DNA of 64,000 nt from Stentor coeruleus. Taxonomy: Eukaryota; Ciliophora; Heterotrichea; Heterotrichida; Stentoridae. The translations under genes were made by a program, and so were the position numbers. This document shows, one piece after another, positions 10,369 to 20,376 of this stretch. Positions within the stretch are counted from its first letter, which is position 1. Every line of letters starts with the position of its first letter. The stretch is taken from the NCBI GenBank assembly GCA_001970955.1, contig MPUH01000197.1, forward strand, positions 1 through 64,000. Reading direction: 5' to 3'. The notes beneath the pieces are model-generated. The model made no database searches. It saw nothing but the letters and a program-made list of their open reading frames with translations, and was not told the DNA's origin.

Positions 10369-11418
10369 TTATCTATAGTATTCACTTTCTGAAAGTGTTG
10401 GGAGAATAGATGAAGGGTAGTCTAAATCGGGTGTTAGCGAAAATACATGGGTAGCTATTGTTGAAGTGAGGGTGTCTTTTGAATCAAACCTTTTTTTTTT
10501 AAGTAAAAGTGCTTTACTTGTGAGTGTTGATCTTATAGATTTTGGAGCCACACTTTTGCTTACGTTGTGCTTGTATGGCAATTTTGCATTATATTTAAAC
10601 AGCAGCCTTGGCGTATCTAAGACCGTCTTAGCACAAACAAGTTCACTTTTTAACGTGCCAATAATTTCTTGCTGCCTACTCGTAATAACATGCTTCAACT
10701 CTAACTCAGTAGCAACATCCCCTTTAAACTTCTCATAATCCTCCTTAACCTTCCTAATCTCATCTTCACAATTTTTCTTAACTTCCTCAATTTTCCCTAA
10801 CATCATAATTTTTTTCATTTTATATTCCTTCAAATTTTTACTAATAATCTGATTAACTTTTTCTAAATCTTTTTCCAGATTTTCAATATCTTTCTGATAA
10901 TTCCCTATAAGTTCTTTATATGATTTTATCTGTATCTGTAAAGCTTCGATTTCTTTTTCATATGGCTCAAGGTTAACAGGATGTATTTTTTTCTGTTTAT
11001 ATGAAGAAGCCATACGACCAAATGCTAGGTCGTGTTCTTGATGAACAATAAGTCTTTGAAAGTCTTCGATTTGTAAGTCTCGGTTTGATAAGACTTTATC
11101 TAATTTTAAGAACTTTTTTATAAGGTCAGTGATTTCTTTTTTATGAGCATTTTGCATGTTTTCTAGTTGGCTTTGATACTCTTTAGCTTGTTTATTTAGA
11201 ATGACTAAACATTTATTTCGAAATTTCTCTTTATAAGCATTTCGGGCCTGGTCTAGTAACCTTTGGAATTTTTCTTGGTAGTAGGGTTTTTTCAGAGCTT
11301 TTTTGCAAGCGGCGATTTTGTCGTCGAGGGTTTTTTTCGCCCGTTCTAGCATTGAGAGGTCCATAGGGCGGTCGATGTCTTCCCAGAATTCGGCCTCGCT
11401 GTCTGAAGCATTCTTCAT
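10369..11418 (-). CDS. Coiled-coil protein, unknown
   Basis: 349 residues. Residues 1-25 are acidic (SEAEFWEDIDRP). Residues about 25-270 are near-continuous coiled coil rich in Lys, Glu and Leu. The tail (270-349) is basic, then Ser/Thr/Pro-rich, and ends ESEYYR. I recognise no catalytic motif or known family. It could be a basal-body or cortical component, without direct evidence. The start is the first ATG in frame; a longer out-of-frame ORF over its 5' end is a shadow. Confidence 0.75.
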   Translation of the reverse strand: MKNASDSEAEFWEDIDRPMDLSMLERAKKTLDDKIAACKKALKKPYYQEKFQRLLDQARNAYKEKFRNKCLVILNKQAKEYQSQLENMQNAHKKEITDLIKKFLKLDKVLSNRDLQIEDFQRLIVHQEHDLAFGRMASSYKQKKIHPVNLEPYEKEIEALQIQIKSYKELIGNYQKDIENLEKDLEKVNQIISKNLKEYKMKKIMMLGKIEEVKKNCEDEIRKVKEDYEKFKGDVATELELKHVITSRQQEIIGTLKSELVCAKTVLDTPRLLFKYNAKLPYKHNVSKSVAPKSIRSTLTSKALLLKKKRFDSKDTLTSTIATHVFSLTPDLDYPSSILPTLSESEYYR

Positions 11419-11586
11419 CGTTATAATGTTTAATTATGGGCTTTGAATAAATTAGCAAGAGTTTATAGAAAAATCATCTATAAAAAGCTTATGATTTAAA
11501 AATCGTGAGGATTTTAACCTAAATTAGCATAAAAAAACTATCTTCAAACCATTTACATACAAAGATTTGTATTTTTTATATCTTTT

Positions 11587-12155
11587 ATGAGTATTTTGAA
11601 ATTAGAACTGGATAATTTTAACCATTTGCTCCAGGAAAAATTGGTTGAAGGGACATTTGGAATTGTATATAAAGTTATAAAAATTTCATCTGGTAAAATC
11701 ATCTCATTAAAAGCACCAAACTTGAAGAGTTTAAAGAAGGAATCTCGGTAGTTATTCTAAGAGAAATATGTTTTTCAAATCTTTAAGACATCAAAACATT
11801 ATTACTTTAGATAGTAGAGTCTTTAATCAGAAAGGTTTAGACTTTGTTAAAATAGATGATATTGATAGATTTATAGAAAAAAAATATATGAAAATATTCT
11901 ATAGCAATTGATATTTTATCTGTTGGGTGTATATTTTTTGAAATACTGACAAAAGAGCCTTTAATCTCAGGGCTTTCAGAAAAGATGCAGTTTTACAGAT
12001 TTTTATTAGGCTTGGGGACTCCTTGTGAGTAAGAGTGACCAGATTTAAAAAATTGCAAATTGTTTAGTCAGAATTTCCCTATTTATACAAAAATGCTTAT
12101 TAAAGATCTATACCCAACGCTTAGTATGGAAGGAGTTGATATGCTTAGTAAATGA
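11587..12155 (+). pseudogene. Decayed CDK-like protein kinase copy
   Basis: The start reads like a CDK N-lobe: ATG, a Gly-rich loop EGTFGIVYK, then SGKIISLK at the Lys position. This frame stops near 11750. A second frame carries VVILREICF (the PSTAIRE-helix region), and a third has LRHQNIITL. Further on comes AIDILSVGCIFFEILTKEPL, then LLGLGTPCE followed by stops, then MEGVDMLSK. These match CDK C-lobe landmarks (D.WS.GCIF.E, LLGTP.E, G.DLL.K). The middle, including the HRDLKPQN and DFG loops, is missing. At least two frameshifts, several stops and an internal deletion make this a dead copy of a host kinase gene. Confidence 0.8.
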
Positions 12156-12845
12156 TAATTATTAATTCTGATTTTAGGATCATAGATTAAGATTCTTTGA
12201 ATTATGTAATTTATATACAATCTTATCTAAGAAGTGGACTTAATTATAGATTTGTATTCTGGGGATAGTTTTTAGGATAATTATTTATGAATTTGTATTA
12301 TAAAATTTGATTGTGTGAGGAAAAATATGTGCATTAAATTTTGTGTTAAATTGGCTAATGATTTTTATGAATAATATTTAGTTTTGGGGAGGATGAGGAT
12401 ATTTTATTGCCTTACTAATAGCCAAATAAGCTATAAAAGATATCCTATTAAACTTTGTCTTATAATATATATCCTATCCTAATAACATCCTAAAAAAAAT
12501 TCTTAAGCCCTAATTTCTCTACCACAATTAAAACTTCAATAAAAATCCCAAAATCTCGCCTAACCCACACAATTGTCATCTAAGTTCGCATTTACACCTC
12601 TTACCCTACCAAATATCTCCTTCTTAATCATAATCAAAACCTAAAATTTTCAATCTACAAGCCTTGCAATCCTAATAAAATCCTTTAAAAAGTAACAAAA
12701 ATCATAAGTTCAAATCTCTAAACAATCATAAAATCCATCTTCCATTCTCCTAATCCTTTCTAAAAATCAATTCTCACATCACAAAATCATAAAAATATCC
12801 ATTCCCTCTCAATAAAAACCCATGAAAATGGTTGCATAAATTAAA
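12156..12845. promoter_or_regulatory. Leader/promoter region with strong G depletion
   Basis: The 690 bases upstream of the 5-phosphatase-like gene hold no frame. From about 12440 the plus strand is rich in A, C and T but nearly lacks G. I count 13 G in 12481-12840, and two of the six 60-base lines there have none. The same pattern occurs ahead of several other genes in the window. Confidence 0.55.
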
Positions 12846-15647
12846 ATGAGGATACTCAGAAAGGCAGTAGCCCAAGAAGATGTCTCAGTGACTCAATCAG
12901 AAAAGGAATACGATCATCTAGCCGCTCCCCAAGACCCAGAAACCATTCGTATAATTACATTGGTCTGCATCGACAATGATACTTTTCCAATCACGATTGA
13001 AGAATGGTCAGACACTTTATCTGATATCAAAGGCTTTTTAGAAGAGATTTACCCTGAAAAAAAAGCTCATTACGGGGTTTCTTCATTTGAACAGTGTGGT
13101 TTTGCTTTTATGTTAGATGAGACTTTAAGAGCTATTCCTGCAGACTATGAGAAATGGCCAATGATATCAATGATAAATGAAATGAATCTTAAAATCAAAG
13201 TTAAAAAGCAGTCTTTAAAACTTTATTTAGTCAAAGATCTTGCTGAGGATGAGTATTCACATGCTGATATTGAAAATGCTTTTGTTTTTAGGGTTTTTAT
13301 TGAATATGGAAATAATCCTATAAAGTATCAGAAGAGACTTATGGTTAAAAAACATGGCCAAGTTGAAGTCTTGATTTTAAGTTCTAATGGGTTTATTGAA
13401 GATCATATAAAACTTAGGAATTTGCAATTTACAGACTCAGGGACTTGTATTAGCTTTGAGAATAATTTGGATATTAGTGATCATATTACGAAGAAAGTTG
13501 TGTTTAAAGTGCATTTTACTGATGAAAATGAACTTAGGGATTTTCTTGTCCATTTGAGAGAAGTACTTGAAGTGTTTAATAAACCAAAGGTTGACCTTGG
13601 AGTTCAATTGCATGTGGATTGCAAGAAGTATGAGATTAAGAAGGAAAATAGGTTTGGGTTTAATCAGAAAAGAACGGTGTGGTTTGACCAGCCAACAATG
13701 ACTTTCAATATCGCAACAAGGGACATAAAAGATATAAAAACTTTCCAAATCTCACAAATAAAAACCTACATCCGAACAAAAAAGCCAAACAAAATGATTG
13801 TTGACTTCCACGACCAAAAACTCAAAAAGCTCATACTCATATTTGACCATTCATCTCAATTCGAAGAGTTCCTCAAAACCTCGGAAAACCTAACTAAAGC
13901 TGAAGGTCTTGCTAAGCTTGAAACAATCGAGCATGTAATTCCTCAGAGTTCAGATAATAACAGATTCAGAAGGTTTTCTTGGCTTGATTTAAAAAACACC
14001 CAAACTGTAGGTCAAATTAAAAGTCCAACAGAATTCGCATACAACGTAATTCAACGTGGAAGAATTTCTCATGAAAAACGTGTAATTCTCCTTGAAACTG
14101 TTGCAGCAACTATAACTATAAAAAACCAAAGCGGTCTTGAGATTAAAACAATAAAATTCCACGACTTAAAAATAAACGACGCATTTAAAAACCTTTTCAA
14201 AGTCCAACTTTACACTTACAACGCTTGTTTTACATTTATTTTCTCATCAGCTTATGCGAAATATCACTTTACTAGTGTATTCCTTATGGGCAAATGGGCA
14301 GAAAAAGTCCGTCCAAGAGAAATTCCTTTATCTGAAGAGTCAACTATTATGACTTTAACCTGGAACTTAAGTTGTACAACTATTCCAACTCAAGAGGCTT
14401 TAGTACAAGTACTTTCAGGGACAACTCATCATGGTATTATTGCTATATCATTCCAACAATGTATATATGATAAAGTTCAAGCATGGGTTAGACAATTAAT
14501 GATTTTCTATAGAGCTTCTAATCATTATCTTGTTGCTGGAGTCACTTTAGATGATATCTTTCTTGTAGTCTTCATGCACCCTGCACTTAAAAAATACACA
14601 TCGAAAATCAGCACATTTACAACTTATTTCTCAGAAGGGGAAAATCGGTCTAGAAAAGGTGGAGTTTGTGTGACATTCAAAATTGATTCCTCAGCTTTTT
14701 GCTTCCTTGGAGCGCATTTACCATCAAAACCTAGTCGGTCTAGACAAAGAAATAAGTGTTTACAAAAACTTTTAGAGTATAAAAGGAAATTGGTTGATGT
14801 GAATGTGACCCACGAATGCGATTATGTGTTTTTAATGGGTGATTTAGCTTACAATTTAGATTTAGATAAAGACGAAGCTGAAGACAATATAGGGAATTTG
14901 AATTTTCTTAAAGAAAAAGACCAACTAACTAGAGTTTTAGCTGAAAATGCTGTGTTAGCTTCTTTTAAAGAAGGTCCTTTGAACTTTGCCCCAACTTACC
15001 CTGTTCACAAATGTGGTGATGCCCCAGCTTGGACTGATAGAATATTATACAAACATCATTTGAACTTAATTCAAGAAAGTTATGAAGCTTTAACAGTAAC
15101 ATCAAAATCCTTACATAAACCAGTCAGATCTTCATTTAAATGTATGATTAAAAGTTGGTATGTCCCACCTATTCTAAGACCTATAACTGAACAACCTAAA
15201 CTTGCAAAGATTAGGTTTATAACTTTGACTGCAGTTTTTTATTATCCAATTAATCAGAATAAGACTTGGTTATCATTTTATAGTCCTTATCTTGATAATT
15301 ATCCTAATCCTGTTGTTGCAAATATTAATGGGGATAGAGAGGTTAGTTTTGTTGTAGAAAATAAGTTCTCGATTGGGTTTTCTTATATATCGATTGACTT
15401 TTTGAATGATAAAAATTTGATTTTCCTGGTTAAACAGATGAGAGAAGATGGGTGTATTGAGGTTATTGGTTCTGGAAGTGTGCCTTTGAGTTATCTTGTT
15501 CAGAATATTTCTGGATTTAATCCAGAAGCTGCTGAAACCATTGCTAGAATTAAAAGTGCAGTAGGCTTTACCGCACCTTTGGAGTCGAGGTCTTCTGTTG
15601 TAGGAGAAATCAAAGGCTCTTGGCGGTTTAAGGTCTTTAAGAACTAG
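12846..15647 (+). CDS. Inositol polyphosphate 5-phosphatase-like protein, probably inactive
   Basis: 933 residues. Residues about 170-480 hold PH-like/beta-rich modules. Residues about 500-765 are an IPPc (DNase I-fold) domain. Residues 780-930 form a beta-rich tail like the C2/ASH part of OCRL-type proteins. Landmarks are recognisable but altered. WN (Asn507) is kept. The LQE glutamate is Gln538. GDLNYR is GDLAYN (Ala668). The PAWCDR motif is PAWTDR (about 727-732). SDHKPV is SLHKPV (Leu756). Loss of Glu, Asn and Asp from the catalytic set predicts a pseudophosphatase that may still bind phosphoinositides at membranes. No stop or frameshift is seen, so it is likely a functional gene. Confidence 0.85.
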   Translation: MRILRKAVAQEDVSVTQSEKEYDHLAAPQDPETIRIITLVCIDNDTFPITIEEWSDTLSDIKGFLEEIYPEKKAHYGVSSFEQCGFAFMLDETLRAIPADYEKWPMISMINEMNLKIKVKKQSLKLYLVKDLAEDEYSHADIENAFVFRVFIEYGNNPIKYQKRLMVKKHGQVEVLILSSNGFIEDHIKLRNLQFTDSGTCISFENNLDISDHITKKVVFKVHFTDENELRDFLVHLREVLEVFNKPKVDLGVQLHVDCKKYEIKKENRFGFNQKRTVWFDQPTMTFNIATRDIKDIKTFQISQIKTYIRTKKPNKMIVDFHDQKLKKLILIFDHSSQFEEFLKTSENLTKAEGLAKLETIEHVIPQSSDNNRFRRFSWLDLKNTQTVGQIKSPTEFAYNVIQRGRISHEKRVILLETVAATITIKNQSGLEIKTIKFHDLKINDAFKNLFKVQLYTYNACFTFIFSSAYAKYHFTSVFLMGKWAEKVRPREIPLSEESTIMTLTWNLSCTTIPTQEALVQVLSGTTHHGIIAISFQQCIYDKVQAWVRQLMIFYRASNHYLVAGVTLDDIFLVVFMHPALKKYTSKISTFTTYFSEGENRSRKGGVCVTFKIDSSAFCFLGAHLPSKPSRSRQRNKCLQKLLEYKRKLVDVNVTHECDYVFLMGDLAYNLDLDKDEAEDNIGNLNFLKEKDQLTRVLAENAVLASFKEGPLNFAPTYPVHKCGDAPAWTDRILYKHHLNLIQESYEALTVTSKSLHKPVRSSFKCMIKSWYVPPILRPITEQPKLAKIRFITLTAVFYYPINQNKTWLSFYSPYLDNYPNPVVANINGDREVSFVVENKFSIGFSYISIDFLNDKNLIFLVKQMREDGCIEVIGSGSVPLSYLVQNISGFNPEAAETIARIKSAVGFTAPLESRSSVVGEIKGSWRFKVFKN

Positions 15648-15771
15648 TTAATAATTAGGAATATTCGCATATAAAACCCCTTATAAAATTCACTTAGGTG
15701 CCCTTCTTCAATCTTCTGCAACACATTTCCTGTCAATAAAATCTCCATGTTAAATAAAAGAATAATAAACT

Positions 15772-16704
15772 ATGTGGGGTTTAAAAGATGAAATTGATAA
15801 ACTTAAGCATGTTCTGCATAAAAAAACCTCAGTACAAGAAGTAGAAGACTTAGTAAATGAAAACAACGATCTGAGAATTGAACTACAAAAACTTATAGGA
15901 AGACCGCTTGAAGAACATGATTTAGAACATCCAGAATCATTCCAAGATGCTTTAGTATTAACTGAAGATTTGATCAAACGTAGGAAACTTGACTTAGCTT
16001 CTGAAGAAATGAAAGAAAAACTTGCTAAGGATAATAGATGCTTGATTTGTACTCTGAAACCCCCTTGCAAACATTCTAATATAGATGCCCTAGCTTTAAT
16101 CCCTAAAGAAGTTACTTCTAACAAAGAATTAGCTTTACCTTCTTCTAATACCCCAACTTTTCTTACTGGTGCAGAAGTAGAAGGACCGAAAAAAATCCGT
16201 ATTCGCAGTTGTCGCGGCCGTAGAGAAATTATGGATAAAAGGAAAAGTGAGGATAACGATGAGAAAATGATTAAAGAAGCTCAAAAACGACTAAACATAC
16301 TGAGTAAAATCGAAGCTTTTAGGGAAGAAAAACTGAGGAAGGAAATAGAGAAAATGGAAAACGAGACAAAGTTAGAAAAAGAACTTGAGGAAATAAAAAG
16401 GAAAAAAGATGAAAAAAGGAAAAAATATTACGAAAGCCAAAAAGAGAAAATAGCTGAATTTTTAGAGAAAAAAAAGAAAAATAAAGATAAGAAAAAGTGT
16501 AAAACAGGAAGACCACAAAGCCAGAGGGTAAGGAAAATGCCAATTACTAATGTTAAAATAAGGGACTATGAAAATAGAAAATTCATGATAACTGAAATAT
16601 TGAAACAGCAATCAAGAGCGATTAGGAGCTTAAATAAAATACCTTCAGGCGATTCAGGGAAAGAAATAGGTGATTCAGTAGATTTATTATATGTTAACAA
16701 ATAG
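15772..16704 (+). CDS. Basic coiled-coil protein, unknown
   Basis: 310 residues. Residues 1-90 form a coiled coil. A CLICTLKPPCKH segment near 91-102 could bind a metal. Residues about 170-250 are an extremely charged Lys/Glu single helix or coiled coil, and the C-terminus is basic. It starts 124 bases after the stop of the 5-phosphatase-like gene on the same strand. No recognised family. A cytoskeletal, microtubule-binding role would suit the charged helix but is not shown. Confidence 0.7.
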   Translation: MWGLKDEIDKLKHVLHKKTSVQEVEDLVNENNDLRIELQKLIGRPLEEHDLEHPESFQDALVLTEDLIKRRKLDLASEEMKEKLAKDNRCLICTLKPPCKHSNIDALALIPKEVTSNKELALPSSNTPTFLTGAEVEGPKKIRIRSCRGRREIMDKRKSEDNDEKMIKEAQKRLNILSKIEAFREEKLRKEIEKMENETKLEKELEEIKRKKDEKRKKYYESQKEKIAEFLEKKKKNKDKKKCKTGRPQSQRVRKMPITNVKIRDYENRKFMITEILKQQSRAIRSLNKIPSGDSGKEIGDSVDLLYVNK

Positions 16705-16842
16705 AAAAGTATATAAATTAATATTGATGTAATTGTGAGAAGATTGAAGTGTTGGATAATATCATAAAATATTACCAAATTTTCTTTCACAAAAAATATT
16801 TTTTACCTATAAAGATGATTTATTCATAATTTTTATTCTAAC

Positions 16843-18549
16843 TTAAACTTCGAAATCTTTCTCAGCTTGTTTAGGCGCAGTGAGCATATTTGATAAGATT
16901 TCTTTAGTATACTTAAGCCTCTTAGTCATTTCCTGATTAGTACTTTCAAGGGCATTACTAAGTGGATAAGTATTTCTTTCTCCTTTTTTATTAACGTAAG
17001 TGACCATTCTAGTTTCTGATGACAATATAATCTCAGTGTGATCTTGGAAGTTCACTTGAACTATTTTATTAGAAAGTCGGAACATTATTGCATGACGAGT
17101 TTTCATCCATTTTTTCACATAAATATTCCCAAACTCATTCTCATCTTGCCTTTCTTCACCAGTTTCTTGCTTCACATCACCTTCAAGATAGCTTCGAAAA
17201 TGCTGTAGAAGGGTAACTTTCTTCTGTAGTTCCTTTGGATATTCTGTAAGTAAATGCTCTGATACAACATCTTGGCGATCTGGACCTTTACGTTCTAAAT
17301 ATTTAAATTTATCTCCAGTTGGACTTAGAAGGATTTTGGTTGAATCATTAAAGAATACTCCTGTAGATCCATTTGATAACAAATATCCGAGACCATATTT
17401 GCTAGAGTAGTCAACCCATTTTTTCACCCAAATTTCATTTGAAGGACTTCCACTTATAGATTTTGTCGGCATTTTATTGCTATCATCTTTTTGTCTTGGC
17501 ATCCTTTCAGTATTCACAAGCTCATTTTTAGAGTTTCTACCACTTCCTTTAGGCAGTGATGGAGTTGTTTCAGTCAATCTTAAATTTGCTGCTGATTGGG
17601 CTTGAGGAAGAAACTGTCTCATATAAGAAGCTGAAGGTGGGCAAGCCAAAGTTGAAGGTGGAAGGAGTTTAGGAATGCTGTTTCCTTGATGGAAAAATTC
17701 ATGATTTGATATTTCAGTAAGTGTAGGTCTTTTAGTTGGATCAGTAACCAAGATACGAGTAATCAAGTTCTTGCCTGGTTCAGACAATGAAATATTCTCC
17801 GGAAATGAATAGGAATTCATACGAATTCTCCTATATGTTGTTTTAACATCCGAAGTTTCAAATGGTGGTTTGCCTACCAAAAGTGTATAAGCAACAACTC
17901 CTAAACTCCAAATATCTACTTCATATGAATGGCCCATTTTACCATCAAGTACTTCAGGGGCAATATAATTCGGAGTTCCACAAATTGTCCTTTTCTTTTC
18001 ACCATCAAACTCTAATTTAGTTGCAAGGCCGAAATCTCCAATTTTTATTTCCATTTTGTCTGACAGGAAAAAATTCCCCAGTTTTAAATCCCTATGGATT
18101 ACTTTATGAGCATGTAAATAATTTAAAGCAGAAATGATCTGTTGTAAATAACATTGAACTTCAAGCTCTTGAAGTCTTTTTCTACGTCTAAGTAATTCAT
18201 TCATAGTCTGATTAGTGCAAAGTTCAAGTAAGATATAAACATTCTCCTGGTCTTCAAAGAAATGCTCGAAACCAACAATGTTTGGATGATGGAGTGATCT
18301 GTGGATTTTGATTTCGGTCATAAGTTTTTGCTTTGCTCGGCTTTTTGTTAGAGAGGCCTTTGGGACGATTTTGGATGCTGTCAATTTCCGAGTCTCAGTA
18401 CTGCAAAACTCATAACACCGGGCGAACCCACCTTTTCCTAGAAAACGGCCCTTTGAGTACTGCCGTACTGCTATCTCTCCGTTGACTCTGACAATTTTCT
18501 CTTCGATTATAGCTGGTTGATCGGGGTCTTCTGCTTTTCGACTAGTCAT
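16843..18549 (-). CDS. PLK: Polo-like kinase
   Basis: 568 residues. The kinase domain spans about 30-290: Gly-loop GKGGFARC (about 38-45), catalytic HRDLKLGN near 150, DFG in KIGDFGLATK, and T-loop ending CGTPNYIAPEV. Two polo boxes follow. The first, at about 370-440, begins WVKKWVDYSSKYGLGYLLS. The second, at about 475-545, contains VKKWMKTRHAIMFRLSN. Polo boxes dock the kinase to phosphorylated partners at basal bodies, spindles and division sites. All catalytic residues are present and the length matches PLK1-type enzymes. In ciliates such kinases are expected in basal-body duplication and division; here that is inference. A 57-bp tandem repeat lies just upstream of the start. Confidence 0.95.
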   Translation of the reverse strand: MTSRKAEDPDQPAIIEEKIVRVNGEIAVRQYSKGRFLGKGGFARCYEFCSTETRKLTASKIVPKASLTKSRAKQKLMTEIKIHRSLHHPNIVGFEHFFEDQENVYILLELCTNQTMNELLRRRKRLQELEVQCYLQQIISALNYLHAHKVIHRDLKLGNFFLSDKMEIKIGDFGLATKLEFDGEKKRTICGTPNYIAPEVLDGKMGHSYEVDIWSLGVVAYTLLVGKPPFETSDVKTTYRRIRMNSYSFPENISLSEPGKNLITRILVTDPTKRPTLTEISNHEFFHQGNSIPKLLPPSTLACPPSASYMRQFLPQAQSAANLRLTETTPSLPKGSGRNSKNELVNTERMPRQKDDSNKMPTKSISGSPSNEIWVKKWVDYSSKYGLGYLLSNGSTGVFFNDSTKILLSPTGDKFKYLERKGPDRQDVVSEHLLTEYPKELQKKVTLLQHFRSYLEGDVKQETGEERQDENEFGNIYVKKWMKTRHAIMFRLSNKIVQVNFQDHTEIILSSETRMVTYVNKKGERNTYPLSNALESTNQEMTKRLKYTKEILSNMLTAPKQAEKDFEV

Positions 18550-19756
18550 CTTTTAAATTATATGGTAATCAGGACATTTAAATGGTAGTAATTATTAAAT
18601 TATTCAAGAAGCTTTAAGATTCTAATCAGGACATTTAAATGGTAGTAATTATTAAATTATTCAAGAAGCTTTAAGATTTACTGTAATTCAAGATAAACTT
18701 ATTAAGTAAAATTAAGTAATATATTTTATATAGAATAAAAAAGTCCTTAATTTACAAATGTTTAAAGGATAAATGTGTATAAAATAAAACCTTTAACTTT
18801 AATATAAGCAATATCTAAATAAGCATTTATGAAAAATATTTTTTTGACCAATTATTCTTTTAAAAAACCACAAAATAATAAAAATACAAAATCTTCACAA
18901 TTCTTATAAAATTTTAGCGCGGAAGTAATAAATAATTTACAAATTTCTATGAAAAATTGATAAAGCAATAAAGATAATAATCTTAGATTAACTATTTTAA
19001 AAATATGAATCAGTGAGGATTCTTAGATAAGTTTTAATGGTTTCCTAATTAGATTTTAATAATAAAATCCTTGGGTTTTTAGTAACTGATTTTTATTATA
19101 ACAGAATCATATCATAGAAGATACAATAAAGATTCGCATATCTTTCTTGCAAAAATGTAGTAGTATCGCTTATTATGAAAAACTCTTACCAAAGATTTCT
19201 GTGAATTAATTTGAATAAAAGTTTTATTTTAGGCAGTGAACTATTTTAAAAGAAACCAAATAGTTTTTGCTTTTTGCAGTTGAAACCCTCTAATACTATT
19301 TTAAGCATTTCTTACACTATAAAAAAAAAACCTGAAGAAGGCATTCTATAGAAATTCACTTATTCTAAAGGTGATAAAATACTTAATTCAATTGATCTGG
19401 ATGCTTCAAGTAATTTATTTAAATTAAGAAAAATTTAAAAAACCTTTATGATTTGAATTATGATATTTATTAGAGAGCTATGACTTTAGAAAGAGAATAA
19501 TTTTATATAACAAAAAAGATAATTTATAGTAAAGTGCTGAAATCATATTTAATATGTTTGAGGACTATGATTATTAAGGATTTAGAATATATATGGGTAA
19601 AGGGAGATATATAAAATTCTCTGAATCTGTATTTTGACGACTTTTAGTCCAGATATATCGATATATTATTTCTAAATAGTCCATTTATTAATAAAATTAT
19701 GCCCTCTAAGTAGTTTATGTTTCTAGTTTAATTTTTAATTCAATGTTGGCGAGTCC
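18550..19756. other. AT-rich intergenic region
   Basis: About 1.2 kb upstream of the PLK gene and downstream of a minus-strand coiled-coil gene. It contains the 57-bp tandem repeat. Short open stretches (for example near 19360-19440) are not long enough to call. I see no RNA gene. Confidence 0.5.
18566..18678. repeat. 57-bp tandem duplication in PLK leader
   Basis: Two head-to-tail copies (18566-18622 and 18623-18678) starting TAATCAGGACATTTAAATGG are identical except at the last base. The first copy starts 17 bases upstream of the PLK start codon. No N separates them, so it may be real or a silently joined overlap. Confidence 0.8.
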
Positions 19757-20344
19757 TCAGTTTCTCTTAAAGAAGTTTAAAAAGCCTAATCGACTAGTCT
19801 CTGGTTTTGGAATAGTTTTTTGGGCTGATATCACCGGAGGAGGCATTAAATATATTTTAGATACATTTTGCTTATTAGCCGTAGGACAAACAGGAGGTCT
19901 GCTTTTCTTGATTTTCTCAAGTTCTCTTTGAACAGCATCAAGTTTTTTGTTTAGCACAGAAAGTGTAGTTTCTTGACCTTGGCATTTTTCTTGAGTATCA
20001 GCCAAAAGTTCTTTACAGCTATTGCTTTTCCTCTGTTCCTCTAAAAGTTTCTGTTCAGTAAAATCATTATAAGTTTTTAATTCCTGAAGTTTAGCTGGAT
20101 CATTAAGCTGATTAGTTGACATAAATTTTTTTTCAATAGCCCTATCTCTCTCATAAGTAATATTCTTAATACTTTCTTCAAGTTTTTTTTTTTCAGTAGT
20201 AAGATCCTTTCTCTCAGCTTCCTGAATTTCCAAGCTTTCTTTAGCAGTTTTTAAATGAATTTTGATTTTTAGAAACTCTTGTATTAATTTCAACCTTATT
20301 TTCTATTACCTATATTCTGACTCAAATTCTTCCTGTGAAGACAT
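19757..20344 (-). CDS. Small coiled-coil protein with one 15-nt intron
   Basis: The spliced product is 190 residues. Exon 1 is 20310-20344 (MSSQEEFESEY plus part of an Arg codon). Exon 2 is 19757-20294. Removing the 15-nt intron joins AG|G into Arg and continues LKLIQEFLKIKIH in frame. Without splicing, the frame has stops before the coiled coil. Residues about 12-135 are coiled coil, and the tail has basic and Pro-rich stretches. It ends with TGA, the only TGA stop among genes here. Family unknown. Its start codon is 32 bases from the start codon of the divergent neighbour. Confidence 0.75.
20295..20309 (-). other. 15-nt spliceosomal intron
   Basis: GTAATAGAAAATAAG on the minus strand, phase 2. 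It contains in-frame stops if retained and joins an upstream ATG exon to the coiled-coil frame. It ends AAG, unlike the TAG ends of the other five. Confidence 0.8.
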
Positions 20345-20376
20345 ATTATATTCATATAAATTCAAATTACAGTTAA
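20345..20376. promoter_or_regulatory. 32-bp spacer between divergent start codons
   Basis: The sequence between the two ATGs is almost pure A/T and must contain both 5' ends, or the promoters must overlap the coding regions. It is the shortest divergent spacer in the window. Confidence 0.6.
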
